DNA of 35,487 nucleotides from Alphaproteobacteria bacterium (lineage in GTDB: Bacteria > Pseudomonadota > Alphaproteobacteria > Micavibrionales > UBA2020). Positions 17,465-26,458 of the stretch are shown piece by piece. The translations under genes were made by a program, and so were the position numbers. The stretch lies in contig WGNE01000041.1 of the NCBI GenBank assembly GCA_016124645.1, positions 1 through 35,487 on the forward strand, written 5' to 3'. Under the pieces are notes generated by a model. That model ran no database searches, was not told the DNA's origin, and saw only the letters and a program-made list of their open reading frames with translations. Each line of letters begins with the position of its first letter. Position 1 is the first letter of the stretch.

Positions 17465-19006
17465 ATGCCGAAGAACTCGCCCGTCAAGACCGTCGTTTCC
17501 TTCCTGCGCGGCATTTTCGGCGGCAAGAAGCCCGCAAAGGCTTCGCCGCCCGCGCCCTCATCGACATCCGGGCCGGTGAAGGTCGGCACCGCCTCCCCCG
17601 CGGCGCGGCCGCTCACGCAGGACCAGCAAAAGGAACTGGACGCGCTGTGCCAGAAGCTTTTGAAGAAGCACGACCTCATTTCATCCGGCCGCCTGCAGAT
17701 GCTGGGGCTGAAGAAAATCAAGAACCGCATGGGCAAGCACTGGTGGAGCCTGCAGGAAGCCGTCTATGGCACGGTGGAGGAGGTCATCCGCGAGAACATC
17801 AAGAAAGGCGACCTTTACATCCGCTACGGCGAGGAAACCTATGTGCTGATCTTCGCCGACGCCGACCGGACGGAAAGCGACCTGCGCGCCAAGCTCATCG
17901 CCGATGAGGTCCGAAAGCGGCTGCTGGCCCTCAAGCGCCCCGAGCTGGCCGAGCTGACGGTGCGCGGCGACGCCAGCAGCCTGCGCGAAGACGAGATCGA
18001 GGACAAGGACATGCACGCCGTGGCCGGGATGATGGCCGAGCCGACGGCGGCGCAGCTGGCGGAACCGCCGGAAAAGCCCGCGCGAAAAGCGGAAAACGGC
18101 GGCGAAGGGGAAAGCGAGGGTGAAAGCGAAACCGGGGAAGGCGGCGGCAAGAAGAAATCCGGCGCGCATCTGTCGTTCGAGTCCCCGACGACCGTCAAGA
18201 CCGTAATGGTCGAGGCCGGGCCGCTGTCGAATGTCTCGGCGGCGCGTCAGGCTCCGTCGGAATTCACCTTCGTGCCGCTGTGGGACGTGAAGCGCAAGGC
18301 GCTGACGACCTATCTTTGCATGCCCGCGCCGCGCGGGGAAGGCGCGCTTTCCCCGCTGGACTGGTACGGGGAGATGAGCGAATGCCGCCCCTACAGCGCG
18401 CGGGTCGAGCTGGACCTGCTGATGCTGGAAGCCGTGTCCAAGACCATGCGGCGCATGGCGGAGGCGGAGCGCAAGCTTATCGTCGTCTGCCCCGTGCATT
18501 ACGACACGCTCTACCGGCAGGAAAGCATGGACAGGTTCATCCGCGCCGCGCAGTCCATTCCGAAAAGCCTGCAAAAATGCCTCGAGATACTGCTCACCGG
18601 CCTGCCCGCCGAACTGCCCGCGAAAGACGCCTTCTGGTTCGTGCCGCTGCTGAAAAGCAACCTGTGCCGCTCCGTCTTCGCCGAGGTTGCACTGGAAAGC
18701 GCGCAGGACATGGCGGCCTTCGCGGGGTCGAACCTCGACGCGCTGGGCGTCTGCCTGCCCGCCAGCCCGGCGGAGGCCACCCTCATGCCGCATATCAACG
18801 CCTTCAAGGACCGCATCGCGCCCGGCGGCGTGCCGCGCGCCTTCGTGCTGAACCTGCCCTCGCTCAGCCTCGTCACCACGGCGGTCTGCGCGGGCTTCGA
18901 TTATCTGGGGGGCAGCGCGGTCCACGCCGGCGTGCCCGAGCCCAGCCACATGTACCGCTACCAGCACGAAGACCTGCTTTCCAGCCTTCTCTCCGCCGAG
19001 CTTTAA
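17465..19006 (+). CDS. degenerate GGDEF-EAL-like protein
   Basis: 513 residues, no signal peptide. About residues 60-160 read as a GGDEF fold: the segment around IKKGDLYIRYGEETYVLIFADAD is where RxGGDEF normally lies, here replaced by YGEET, and is followed by the usual amphipathic helix. A low-complexity acidic linker (EGESEGESETGEG) spans about 205-235. From about residue 265 the pattern resembles an EAL barrel: FVPLWDVKRKALTTYLCMPA sits where the EAL motif is expected but has no EAL, and FDYLGGSAVHAGVPEP resembles the closing strand. Both enzymes are predicted inactive. It may be a c-di-GMP-binding or protein-binding scaffold controlled by the adjacent receiver. The fold assignment is by eye. 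Confidence 0.6.
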   Translation: MPKNSPVKTVVSFLRGIFGGKKPAKASPPAPSSTSGPVKVGTASPAARPLTQDQQKELDALCQKLLKKHDLISSGRLQMLGLKKIKNRMGKHWWSLQEAVYGTVEEVIRENIKKGDLYIRYGEETYVLIFADADRTESDLRAKLIADEVRKRLLALKRPELAELTVRGDASSLREDEIEDKDMHAVAGMMAEPTAAQLAEPPEKPARKAENGGEGESEGESETGEGGGKKKSGAHLSFESPTTVKTVMVEAGPLSNVSAARQAPSEFTFVPLWDVKRKALTTYLCMPAPRGEGALSPLDWYGEMSECRPYSARVELDLLMLEAVSKTMRRMAEAERKLIVVCPVHYDTLYRQESMDRFIRAAQSIPKSLQKCLEILLTGLPAELPAKDAFWFVPLLKSNLCRSVFAEVALESAQDMAAFAGSNLDALGVCLPASPAEATLMPHINAFKDRIAPGGVPRAFVLNLPSLSLVTTAVCAGFDYLGGSAVHAGVPEPSHMYRYQHEDLLSSLLSAEL

Positions 19007-19012
19007 CGAGCG

Positions 19013-22000
19013 TTACAGGTCGATGTGGCGTCCGGCGAAATAGGCCTCGACTTCCTCGAACCTGTCCAGCAGGTTGGCGTAGAGGGCTTTCTTTTCCTCG
19101 ATATCGGATTCCTGCGCCTTTTCCGCTTCCAGCGCGGCGGCGGAAAGCGCGCTGGCCCCGATCTGCGCGGCGGAGCCCTTCATCTTGTGCGCGGCGCCGC
19201 GCCATTCGGCATTGTCGTTTTCGCCCGCCAGATGCTTTTTCATGACCGCCAGCGTCTCATGCCCCACGGAAACGAAAAGGTCGGCCATCATCTTTTCCTG
19301 CTCCAGATCGCCGTCCGTGAACAGCTCGAGATGTTCGAGGTCGATCGGCCCGCCCGCGGCAGGCGGCGGCGCTACCTTCTTCTCGTCTTGCGGCTGCGCG
19401 CTCTCGTCTTCTTTCCCCTTTTCCCCGCCTTGCGCCCTGTCCTTCGCCTTATCCTTCGCCTTGTCCTCCGCCTTGGACAGCCAGCGGGTGATGGCGGCGA
19501 TAAGGGCATCTGGGTTGATGGGCTTGCTGACGTAATCGTCCATGCCCGCCTGCAGGCAGCGGTCGCGGTCGCCGTCCATCGCGTTGGCGGTCATGGCGAC
19601 GATGGGCACGCGCGCAAGCCCCAACTCGCCCTCCAGCGCGCGCAGGCGGCGGGTGGTCTCGAAGCCGTCCATTTCGGGCATCTGGCAATCCATCAGGATG
19701 AGCGCATAGACATAGCCGCTTTCCTCGATCTTCTTCAGCGCCTCCACGCCGTTGATGGCGACGTCAACCTTGGTGAAGCCCATCTTGGAGAGCAGCTTGC
19801 GCGCGACCATCATGTTGATCGGGTGGTCGTCCACCACAAGCACCTGATAATGGCTGAAGCTTTCGGGCAGCAGGCGCTGGGCGGGCGCGCGGCGGTCGCC
19901 TTCCTGTTTTTTCGCCGCTTCGGGCCCCGCGGCCGTCTGCAGGGGCACCGTCAGCGTGAAGGTGGAGCCCTTGCCGGGCGTGCTGATAAGGGAGATGCTG
20001 CCGCCCATGATCTCCGCGATGCTGCGCGCGATGGCGAGGCCCAGACCGGTGCCGCCGTACCTGCGCGACATGGAAGCGTCGCCCTGCGAGAACTTGCGGA
20101 ACAGCTGCTTTTGCACCTCCGGCGCGATGCCGATGCCGGTGTCCTCCACGTCGAAAGTATAGACCTGAACGCCCTGCGCGTCCTTTTCCGCCGCGCGGAC
20201 CTGCAGCGCGACATGCCCCTCGTCGGTGAATTTCAGCGCGTTGCCCAGAAGGTTGGTCAGGATCTGGTTCAGGCGGATCGGGTCGCCCAGCACGCCGGGG
20301 GAAGCGGACTGGTCGAAATCGAATTCCAGCGTCACGCCCTTCTTGCTGGCCAGCGGGGCCAGCAGGTTCAGCACGTTCTTCATGTTCTGGCGCATATCGA
20401 AGGCGATGCTTTCCAGCACCAGCTCCCCGGCCTCGATCTTCGAGAAGTCGAGAATGTCGTTGAGCAGGAACAGCAGGGATTCGCCCGATTGCAGGATGGC
20501 GCGGACGGATTCCGTCTGCTCCTCGTCCAGATGCGTGTCGTACAAAAGCTGGGTCAGGCCGATGATGCCGTTCATCGGCGTGCGCAGCTCGTGGCTCATG
20601 TTGGCGAGGAACTCGCTTTTCGCCCGGTTGGCCGCCTCCGCCTCGTCGCGCGCGTGCATGGCGGCGGCATTGGCGTCCTTCAGCTCCTCAAGGTAGGTCT
20701 GCAGGTGGTATTCCATGCGCTCCTGCTCGATGACGCGGCGGGACAGGTCGTTGCGGGTCTCCACGATTTCCACGCGCCAGAGCCGGATGTTGCGGATGGA
20801 AAAATACCACGCGACGATCAGGAAGATCGCCGTGAACACGATGGCGTAAAGCTCGTAATACATCCGCGGCGTGACGGCGGCCAGTTTTTTCAGCCCTTCT
20901 TCATGCATGGACACGAAATAGCCGTGCAACGCCTGCGAAAATTCGCTTTCCTGCCGGTAATGCGCGCGGCTGTTGAGCAGGTCGCGCGCGCCCTGCGCAT
21001 TGCCCGCAAGCGCCATGGAGATGGCCCGCTTCTCGCGCTCCACCAGCCCTTCGTCGGCCGTAACCGCCGCCTGCGCGTCTTTTTCCATCTCCTCGTCCAG
21101 GTAGCCGTGGTCCCTCATGTCGTTTTTCATGCCCGCAAGCAGGGCGCTCAGTTCACCGGCGGATTTTTCGTAGCGTTCCAGCGCCGTGCGGTCGCCGTCC
21201 AGCCCGTCGCTGATGGCGTCTTCCGTCTTCTCGTCCAGCACGCCGAGCCGCCTGCTGAGCTGGCCCGTATCGTCGATTTCCGCGAGGTCGCGCGACACCA
21301 TGTTGTAGGTCAGGAAGTTGTCGATGCCGCTCCAGGCGAGTACGCAGAATGTGAAGGCGAGCGAGATGCCCAGCAGCTTGGCCGGAAAAAGATCGTGCTG
21401 CCTTTTCTGCTCCCGCGCGGCGCTTTCCCGGTTGAAGGCCAAAATCACCAGTCCCGCCCCGAAAATGATGCCGGTCACGGCCGCTACGATCAAGGCCATG
21501 ATATGGTGCTCGCCGTATATGCCCTTCTCCGAAAACCCATGCGCCGCAGGGATGAAGACGGCAGCCGCCATGCCGGTATAATGCATCCCGCAGACCGCGA
21601 CGCCCATGACCATCGCCGCCGCCGTCCGGTAGCGCATGGCGTAACGGCGGTTCACGCTGCTGACGTAGAGAACGATGGCGATCGCCGCCGCCGAGGCCGC
21701 CAGCGCGATCAATACCGAAAGCCCCCATATCCAGGGCACGTAGCGTATGTCCGCGTTCATCCGCATCGCCGCCATGCCGGTGTAATGCATGCCGCAAATG
21801 GCGGTGGCGATGAACGCCGGCTCCAGCACCAGCTTTACTTTCTTGCCAATGTTTTTTTGCACGACATGCAGCAGGAAATACGAGGCGACCACCGCCACCG
21901 CCATCGAGAACGCCGTCAGCGCGGGATCGTAGGCGACATGCGCCTTCATGTGGAAAGCCAGCATGCCGATGAAATGCATGGACCAGATGCCCGCGCCGAA

Positions 22001-22258
22001 AGACAGCGCCCCCGCGATGTACAGGAACATGCGCGCACGGGGGTTTTGCGCCGTGCGCATGGCCGTCGCCTGCATCAGCCCCACGAAAGCCCCCATGCAG
22101 GCCACCACATAGGACAGAACGACCAGCGGCACGCTGTAGCTGCCCTGCATGGCGTTCTGGGGAATGTCGGTGAGAAGGAAGTAATTGTCGAACATCAAGG
22201 CTACCCGGCGGAAACTGAAAGTCGTGGCCGGTTCAGGATAGCAAAAATGTGTAAACAT
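19013..22258 (-). CDS. MHYT-sensor hybrid histidine kinase with receiver and HPt
   Basis: A 1081-residue membrane kinase. About the first 280 residues form an MHYT domain: seven helices with SMHFIGM and two CGMHYTGM motifs, thought to bind copper and sense gases or redox state. A further helix pair (near 300 and 475) encloses an extracytoplasmic sensor of about 165 residues. Then come HisKA ([15 protein letters not shown]), HATPase ([24 protein letters not shown]), a receiver ([30 protein letters not shown]), a Lys/Glu-rich linker, and HPt ([13 protein letters not shown]). A complete phosphorelay is thus in one chain. The ATG at 22258 has AGGG upstream; 22195 (MFDNYFLL) is an alternative. Confidence 0.93.
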   Translation of the reverse strand: MFTHFCYPEPATTFSFRRVALMFDNYFLLTDIPQNAMQGSYSVPLVVLSYVVACMGAFVGLMQATAMRTAQNPRARMFLYIAGALSFGAGIWSMHFIGMLAFHMKAHVAYDPALTAFSMAVAVVASYFLLHVVQKNIGKKVKLVLEPAFIATAICGMHYTGMAAMRMNADIRYVPWIWGLSVLIALAASAAAIAIVLYVSSVNRRYAMRYRTAAAMVMGVAVCGMHYTGMAAAVFIPAAHGFSEKGIYGEHHIMALIVAAVTGIIFGAGLVILAFNRESAAREQKRQHDLFPAKLLGISLAFTFCVLAWSGIDNFLTYNMVSRDLAEIDDTGQLSRRLGVLDEKTEDAISDGLDGDRTALERYEKSAGELSALLAGMKNDMRDHGYLDEEMEKDAQAAVTADEGLVEREKRAISMALAGNAQGARDLLNSRAHYRQESEFSQALHGYFVSMHEEGLKKLAAVTPRMYYELYAIVFTAIFLIVAWYFSIRNIRLWRVEIVETRNDLSRRVIEQERMEYHLQTYLEELKDANAAAMHARDEAEAANRAKSEFLANMSHELRTPMNGIIGLTQLLYDTHLDEEQTESVRAILQSGESLLFLLNDILDFSKIEAGELVLESIAFDMRQNMKNVLNLLAPLASKKGVTLEFDFDQSASPGVLGDPIRLNQILTNLLGNALKFTDEGHVALQVRAAEKDAQGVQVYTFDVEDTGIGIAPEVQKQLFRKFSQGDASMSRRYGGTGLGLAIARSIAEIMGGSISLISTPGKGSTFTLTVPLQTAAGPEAAKKQEGDRRAPAQRLLPESFSHYQVLVVDDHPINMMVARKLLSKMGFTKVDVAINGVEALKKIEESGYVYALILMDCQMPEMDGFETTRRLRALEGELGLARVPIVAMTANAMDGDRDRCLQAGMDDYVSKPINPDALIAAITRWLSKAEDKAKDKAKDRAQGGEKGKEDESAQPQDEKKVAPPPAAGGPIDLEHLELFTDGDLEQEKMMADLFVSVGHETLAVMKKHLAGENDNAEWRGAAHKMKGSAAQIGASALSAAALEAEKAQESDIEEKKALYANLLDRFEEVEAYFAGRHIDL

Positions 22259-22388
22259 TTTTACCCTGAAGCCTATCGTATGCGGGGCAGTCCGCCCGCG
22301 GAAAATCCTGAACGCGCGACAAAGAAAGTTTGAGATAAATTTTTTACGTATGCCCTTGATACTTAAGAGCTGTTTAAAACGATTGCGT

Positions 22389-22407
22389 TATAATATATGT
22401 AAAGGAG
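22389..22407 (+). promoter_or_regulatory. possible promoter of stand-alone receiver gene
   Basis: A consensus TATAAT (22389-22394) lies in the AT-rich 226-bp gap between the hybrid kinase and the receiver gene, 90 bp before the receiver ATG. No good -35 is found at 16-18 bp. TTGATA at 22356-22361 is too far (27 bp), so an activator or alternative sigma factor might be needed. An AAAGGAG sequence at 22401-22407 is followed by no ATG and is probably not a ribosome binding site. Confidence 0.3.
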
Positions 22408-22484
22408 ATTCCAGAAAAAGAAAAAAAATAAAAAAGCACGGAACCGGAACCGCCGTCGAACATTAGCCCAAGGGGAGAAAGCCA

Positions 22485-22979
22485 ATGAACGTGACGGAAA
22501 ACACGACAAGCCGGTCCACGCCGGTCGGTGCGCTTTTGGCGCCGCGCTACACGATTTTTCTCGTCGATGACGACCGCGACGACCTGCACCACATGATGAT
22601 GGTCCTGAAGGCCTCGCCCTATGTCGGCAGCGTGCATTGCTTTTGCAGCGGCGACGACATGCGCAAGCATTTCGTGGTCGAGGGCTATTACAGCGGCGGG
22701 GAGGATTTGCAGAAAAGCGCGATGATCCTGCTCGACGTCCACATGCCGGGCACCAGCGGCATCGCCCTGCTGCGCGAGCTGAAGGAGCACCCGCATACCG
22801 CCGCCATCCCCGTGCTGCTCACCACCAGCGACATCTCTTCGGACCTTGCCCGCGAGGCGGAGGATCTCAAGGTTGACGGCTACGCAACCAAGCCGGTGAA
22901 CATCGAGCATATCCACGAGATGATGCGCCGCTGCGGGCACGACATTCCCGCCGCAGCGCGGAAAAACCGGAAAAACTGA
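22485..22979 (+). CDS. response regulator receiver protein (Rcp1/CheY-like)
   Basis: A 164-residue receiver domain with short N- and C-terminal tails and no output domain. The acidic pocket is IFLVDDDRDD, the phosphoacceptor Asp is in MILLDVHMPGTSG, TT in VLLTTSD is the switch residue region, and the Lys is in YATKPVN. The insert between beta-2 and beta-3 (FVVEGYYSGGEDLQKSAMILLD) resembles the Rcp1 group, whose partners are often histidine kinases. AAGGGGAG lies before the ATG. It is divergent from the MHYT kinase and convergent with the receiver-kinase gene, the two stops meeting in TGATCA. It is likely phosphorylated by one of these kinases. Confidence 0.9.
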   Translation: MNVTENTTSRSTPVGALLAPRYTIFLVDDDRDDLHHMMMVLKASPYVGSVHCFCSGDDMRKHFVVEGYYSGGEDLQKSAMILLDVHMPGTSGIALLRELKEHPHTAAIPVLLTTSDISSDLAREAEDLKVDGYATKPVNIEHIHEMMRRCGHDIPAAARKNRKN

Positions 22980-24119
22980 TCACTCTTTCACCGTGAAATA
23001 GAAGGCCGCGCCCGCGCCGGGCTCGGATTCGGCCCAGATGCGGCCGCCGTGCATCTCCGCGACCTTCTTGCAGATGGCGAGCCCCAGCCCGCTGCCCTCG
23101 ATGTCGTCATGGCGGTGCAGCCGCTCGAAAGCCTTGAAGATGCCGTCCAGGTGCTTGCCGTCGATGCCGATGCCGTTGTCGCGCACCATGAAGGTATGGG
23201 TGCCGTCGGCCGCGGGCGTACAGGATATCTCGATCTGCAAAGGCGCGTCGCGCTTGCGGTATTTGATCGCGTTGCTGACGAGGTTCTGGAACATCTGGCG
23301 GATGCGCACCGGATAGACGCTCACGCGCGGCATGGCGCCGACCTCGACCGTCGCCTCGCTCTGGCGCATCATCTCGTCCAGGTTTTCCAGCGCCTCTTCG
23401 ATGAGGACGACGATGTCGTGCGGCGCGCGTTCCTCCTGCACGTATTCGGCGCTGGAAAAGACCAGCAGGTCGTCCACCAGCTGGCGCATCCGCCGCGCGT
23501 TGACGCCGATGCGCTCGATATACCCCTTTTCCTCTGCCGTCATGTGGCCGGCGGCTTTCTCCGCCAGCATGTCGCAATAGGTCAGCACGCGCCGCAGCGG
23601 GGATTTCAGGTCATGCGCCGCGGTATGGGCGAATTCCGACATGGCGCGGTGCGAAGCTTCCAGCCTGTCGCGGAAGGAGGCGATCTCGCGCTGGTGGCGC
23701 GTGCGCTCCACCGCCTGCGCCACGCTTTTCACCACGATCTCCTCCATCCCGCGCTCCTTGACGAGGTAGTCGCCCGCGCCCAACTTCATCGCGCCCAACT
23801 TCATCGCGCGCACCGCCGTGCGCTCGTCGCCCATGCCGGTGATCATGATGACGGCGGCGTCCGGCACCAGCATCTCGCGCCGCAGGGCGGAGAGGAAATC
23901 CACGCCGTTGCCGTCGGGCAGGTTGTTGTCGAGCAGCACGCAATCCACGCCGCTCTCTCGCAGGCTGGCCAGCCCCTTGCCGGCGGTTTCGCTCTCGCGG
24001 ATCGTGATGTCGGAAAAATGGCGGCTCAGCGCCCTTTTGTAAAGTTCGCGGTCATGGGCATCGTCCTCGACCAGCAAGACGGTCAACGGCCCCTGCGTTT
24101 CCTGTACACCCAAAATCAT
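22980..24119 (-). CDS. receiver-histidine kinase fusion
   Basis: About 379 residues from the ATG at 24119, preferred over 24143 because AGAAGG precedes it and a TATAAT overlaps the upstream ATG. The N-terminal receiver (VLLVEDDAHD, VLLDNNLPDGNG, VKERG) is followed by a short coiled-coil and a HisKA of the AHDLKSPLRR type. The HATPase has NLVSNAIKYRK, DNGIGIDG and GSGLGLAICKK. There are no membrane segments, so input comes through phosphorylation of the receiver; the architecture resembles cytosolic phytochrome-like kinases without the photosensor. An exact 15-bp tandem duplication adds an extra MKLGA just before the receiver's last strand. Confidence 0.92.
   Translation of the reverse strand: MILGVQETQGPLTVLLVEDDAHDRELYKRALSRHFSDITIRESETAGKGLASLRESGVDCVLLDNNLPDGNGVDFLSALRREMLVPDAAVIMITGMGDERTAVRAMKLGAMKLGAGDYLVKERGMEEIVVKSVAQAVERTRHQREIASFRDRLEASHRAMSEFAHTAAHDLKSPLRRVLTYCDMLAEKAAGHMTAEEKGYIERIGVNARRMRQLVDDLLVFSSAEYVQEERAPHDIVVLIEEALENLDEMMRQSEATVEVGAMPRVSVYPVRIRQMFQNLVSNAIKYRKRDAPLQIEISCTPAADGTHTFMVRDNGIGIDGKHLDGIFKAFERLHRHDDIEGSGLGLAICKKVAEMHGGRIWAESEPGAGAAFYFTVKE
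23776..23805. repeat. exact 15-bp tandem duplication within a receiver domain
   Basis: GCGCCCAACTTCATC occurs twice head to tail at 23776-23790 and 23791-23805, inside the receiver-kinase gene. In the protein it reads MKLGAMKLGA, where receivers normally carry one copy before GDYLVK. The frame is kept. The two copies are identical at every base, which suggests a recent slippage event or an assembly error. Confidence 0.95.
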
Positions 24120-24292
24120 TTTGCATACGCCTTCTATCTTCATTATAGCACGTATCCACGGGGGTTTTTCACATCGCGGCGGATAAATAAACCGCGCGTT
24201 TGACGCAAATTTTTATAAAATGCCGTGCATTGCATAAAGGCGTCCTCAAAAAAACTTGTCACGGGGGGGCTTTTTTTAATAAGATTCGTTTC

Positions 24293-25777
24293 ATGTTCGA
24301 CAATACAGAAATTACGAAAGCAAGCGCGCTGGAAAAAGTGACCCCCTACCCTATCCATGGACATATAGACGGACCAATCGTCATGATCGGTTTCGGTTCC
24401 ATCGGGCGGGGCGCGCTGCCCTTGATTGAACGCCATTTCACCTTCGATCGTGAACGCCTGATCATCATCGACCCCAGCGACCAGAACAAGGCGCTTATCG
24501 ACGAAAGCGGGTTCCAGTACCTGCAGATGGGCCTCACGCAGGCCAATTACCGCGAGATCCTCACCCCGCTGCTCACCCGCGGCGGCGGCCGGGGCTTTTG
24601 CGTCAACCTGTCGGTGGACGTCGCCTCGCTCGACATCATCCGCCTGTGCCGCGACATCGGCTGCCTTTACGTCGATACCGCGACCGAGCCCTGGCCCGGC
24701 TTCTTCTTCGACGCCGACATGGACCCCGCCGCGCGCACCAACTACGCCCTGCGCGAGATGGTGCGCAAGGAACGGCGCGAGAACCCCGGCGCCGTCACCG
24801 CCGTCTCGGGCAGCGGGGCCAACCCCGGCATGGTCTCGTGGCTGGCGAAACAGGCGCTGGTCAACGTCGCCACCGACCTCGGCCTGAAGTTCGAGATCCC
24901 GCAAACGCGCGAGGAATGGGCGCGGCTGATGCAGAAAGCCGGCGTCAAGGGCATGCATATCGCCGAGCGCGACACCCAGAAAACCAGCCATATCAAACGG
25001 CGGGAGTGCTTTTTCAACACCTGGTCCGTCGAGGGCATCATCGCCGAGGGCGTGCAGCCTGCCGAGCTGGGCTGGGGCACCCATGAAAAATGGATGCCCG
25101 ACAACGCGCACCGCCACAAAAACGGCTGCCTTGCCGGCATCTACCTGATGCAGCCGGGCGCGAATACCCGCGTACACAGCTGGTGCCCGACGCCGGGACC
25201 GCAATACGGCTTCCTCGTCTCGCACAACGAATCGATTTCCATCGCCGATTACTTCACGGTCGGCGACCCGGCCGCGCCGGAATACCGGCCCACCGTGCAT
25301 TACGCCTACCACCCCTGCAACCACGCCGTGCTTTCGCTCAACGAAATGTTCGGCGGCGGCAGCGTGCCGCAGAAAAACCACCACCTGCTGGAAGCGGACG
25401 AGATCGTGGAAGGCCGCGACGAACTGGGCGTGCTGCTCTACGGCCACGACAAGAACGCCTATTGGTACGGCTCCCAGCTGAGCATCGAGGAAACCCGCGC
25501 CCTCGCCCCGAACCAGAACGCGACCGGGCTGCAGGTCACCTCCGGCGTGCTGGCCGGCATGGCATGGGCGCTGGAAAACCCGAATGCCGGCGTGTGCGAG
25601 GCGGACGAGATGGACTTCCGCAAATGCCTCGAGGTGCAGACGCCCTATCTGGGCACCATGGCCGGCGTCTATACCGAATGGACGCCGCTCAGCAACCGCC
25701 AGAGCTTCTTCCCCGAGGATCTGGACACGGAAGACCCCTGGCAATTCCGTAATATTCTTGTGCGTCGCGGGCTTTAG
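24293..25777 (+). CDS. hss: homospermidine synthase
   Basis: Homospermidine synthase joins two putrescines (or putrescine and spermidine) with NAD+ as a transient hydride carrier to give sym-homospermidine. The product is 494 residues from ATG 24293 (family about 480). The Rossmann motif PIVMIGFGSIGRGALPLIERH opens the protein, and conserved segments include YVDTATEPWPGF, SGANPGMVSWLAKQAL, RRECFFNTWSVEG and NNAVLSL-type regions around HPCNHAVLSLNEMFGGG. The frame continues upstream, but that part is not conserved. No clear ribosome binding site precedes the ATG. Homospermidine is a common polyamine in alphaproteobacteria. The gene stands alone. Confidence 0.94.
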   Translation: MFDNTEITKASALEKVTPYPIHGHIDGPIVMIGFGSIGRGALPLIERHFTFDRERLIIIDPSDQNKALIDESGFQYLQMGLTQANYREILTPLLTRGGGRGFCVNLSVDVASLDIIRLCRDIGCLYVDTATEPWPGFFFDADMDPAARTNYALREMVRKERRENPGAVTAVSGSGANPGMVSWLAKQALVNVATDLGLKFEIPQTREEWARLMQKAGVKGMHIAERDTQKTSHIKRRECFFNTWSVEGIIAEGVQPAELGWGTHEKWMPDNAHRHKNGCLAGIYLMQPGANTRVHSWCPTPGPQYGFLVSHNESISIADYFTVGDPAAPEYRPTVHYAYHPCNHAVLSLNEMFGGGSVPQKNHHLLEADEIVEGRDELGVLLYGHDKNAYWYGSQLSIEETRALAPNQNATGLQVTSGVLAGMAWALENPNAGVCEADEMDFRKCLEVQTPYLGTMAGVYTEWTPLSNRQSFFPEDLDTEDPWQFRNILVRRGL

Positions 25778-25854
25778 GCGAAATTTTCGCTTGCCTTCGC
25801 CGCCCTCCTTCCCGATAATACGGCAAATCAGTTTTATTCAACCGGAGAAATTCC

Positions 25855-26454
25855 ATGTCGCACCGTCCCCTGACGGCGGGAGAGATCGCGCTGGCCAAAA
25901 CCGTTTTTGGCGACAGCGTGGATTACACCGCCGTCCGCCTGCACAACAAACGCATCATGCCGCGCGGCCTGCAGGGTTCCGCACAGCCCGTCGCCGTCGG
26001 CAACAACATCTCCTTCCCCCGCACCGCCTATAGCGAGGATTTCAGCCGCGAGCCGGTGGCGACCAAGCAGGCGGATTTCATCCACGAGCTGACCCATGTC
26101 TGGCAGCACCAGAACAAGGTGCTGAGCACCCCGCGCGAAGCGATCAAGGAAACGCTGCGCCACCGCTTCAACTATCAGGCCGCCTATCCCTACAAGCTGG
26201 AGGACGGCAAGGACCTGACCGAATACGGATTCGAGCAGCAAGCGGCGATGGTGGAGGATTATTTCCTGCTGACCCGCCACGACACCACCGCGTCATACAA
26301 AAATCGCCGCATCACGCAGGGGGATGCGGAAACGCTGCGCAAGAAGCACGAGGCGGTCTTGAAAAACTTCCTTGAAAACCCCGCCTATGCGCGCGGGCTG
26401 ATGAACCGGAAGAACAAGAAATCCGGCCCGAAAAAGAAGCGCTGGTTCTTCTAA
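25855..26454 (+). CDS. small HExxH protein ('vgr-related' family)
   Basis: A 199-residue protein with HELTHVWQHQ, a zinc-binding HExxH at residues 77-81. The start PLTAGEIALAKTVFGDSVDY and the later EYGFEQQAAMVEDYFL (a likely third metal ligand) match proteins often labelled 'vgr related' or DUF4157-like, named from proximity to Rhs/VgrG genes elsewhere. No VgrG, Rhs or secretion gene is present here. The C-terminus is very basic (NRKNKKSGPKKKRWFF). CGGAGA precedes the ATG. It follows homospermidine synthase by 77 bp. Peptidase activity is unproven; in some relatives such domains process or accompany toxins. Confidence 0.75.
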   Translation: MSHRPLTAGEIALAKTVFGDSVDYTAVRLHNKRIMPRGLQGSAQPVAVGNNISFPRTAYSEDFSREPVATKQADFIHELTHVWQHQNKVLSTPREAIKETLRHRFNYQAAYPYKLEDGKDLTEYGFEQQAAMVEDYFLLTRHDTTASYKNRRITQGDAETLRKKHEAVLKNFLENPAYARGLMNRKNKKSGPKKKRWFF

Positions 26455-26458
26455 GGAA

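Noticed and set aside
19025..22333. Open frame of 1102 codons on the plus strand opposite the hybrid kinase
   Set aside because: It is an antisense shadow caused by high GC at third positions. Its translation is Arg/His/Gln-rich with no domain, while the minus strand encodes a complete kinase.
22397..22407. ATG-TAA start-stop followed by AAAGGAG between the hybrid kinase and the receiver gene
   Set aside because: The ATG lies 2 bp after the -10 hexamer, upstream of any likely transcript start, and no ORF with a standard start follows the AAAGGAG.
24143..25744. Open frame of 533 codons opposite homospermidine synthase
   Set aside because: Composition is low-complexity Val/Ala/His/Arg and no motif is present; the plus-strand gene is unmistakable.
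25779..25791. GCGAAATTTTCGC palindrome after homospermidine synthase as a terminator
   Set aside because: The stem is only six pairs with almost no loop and there is no T-run after it.
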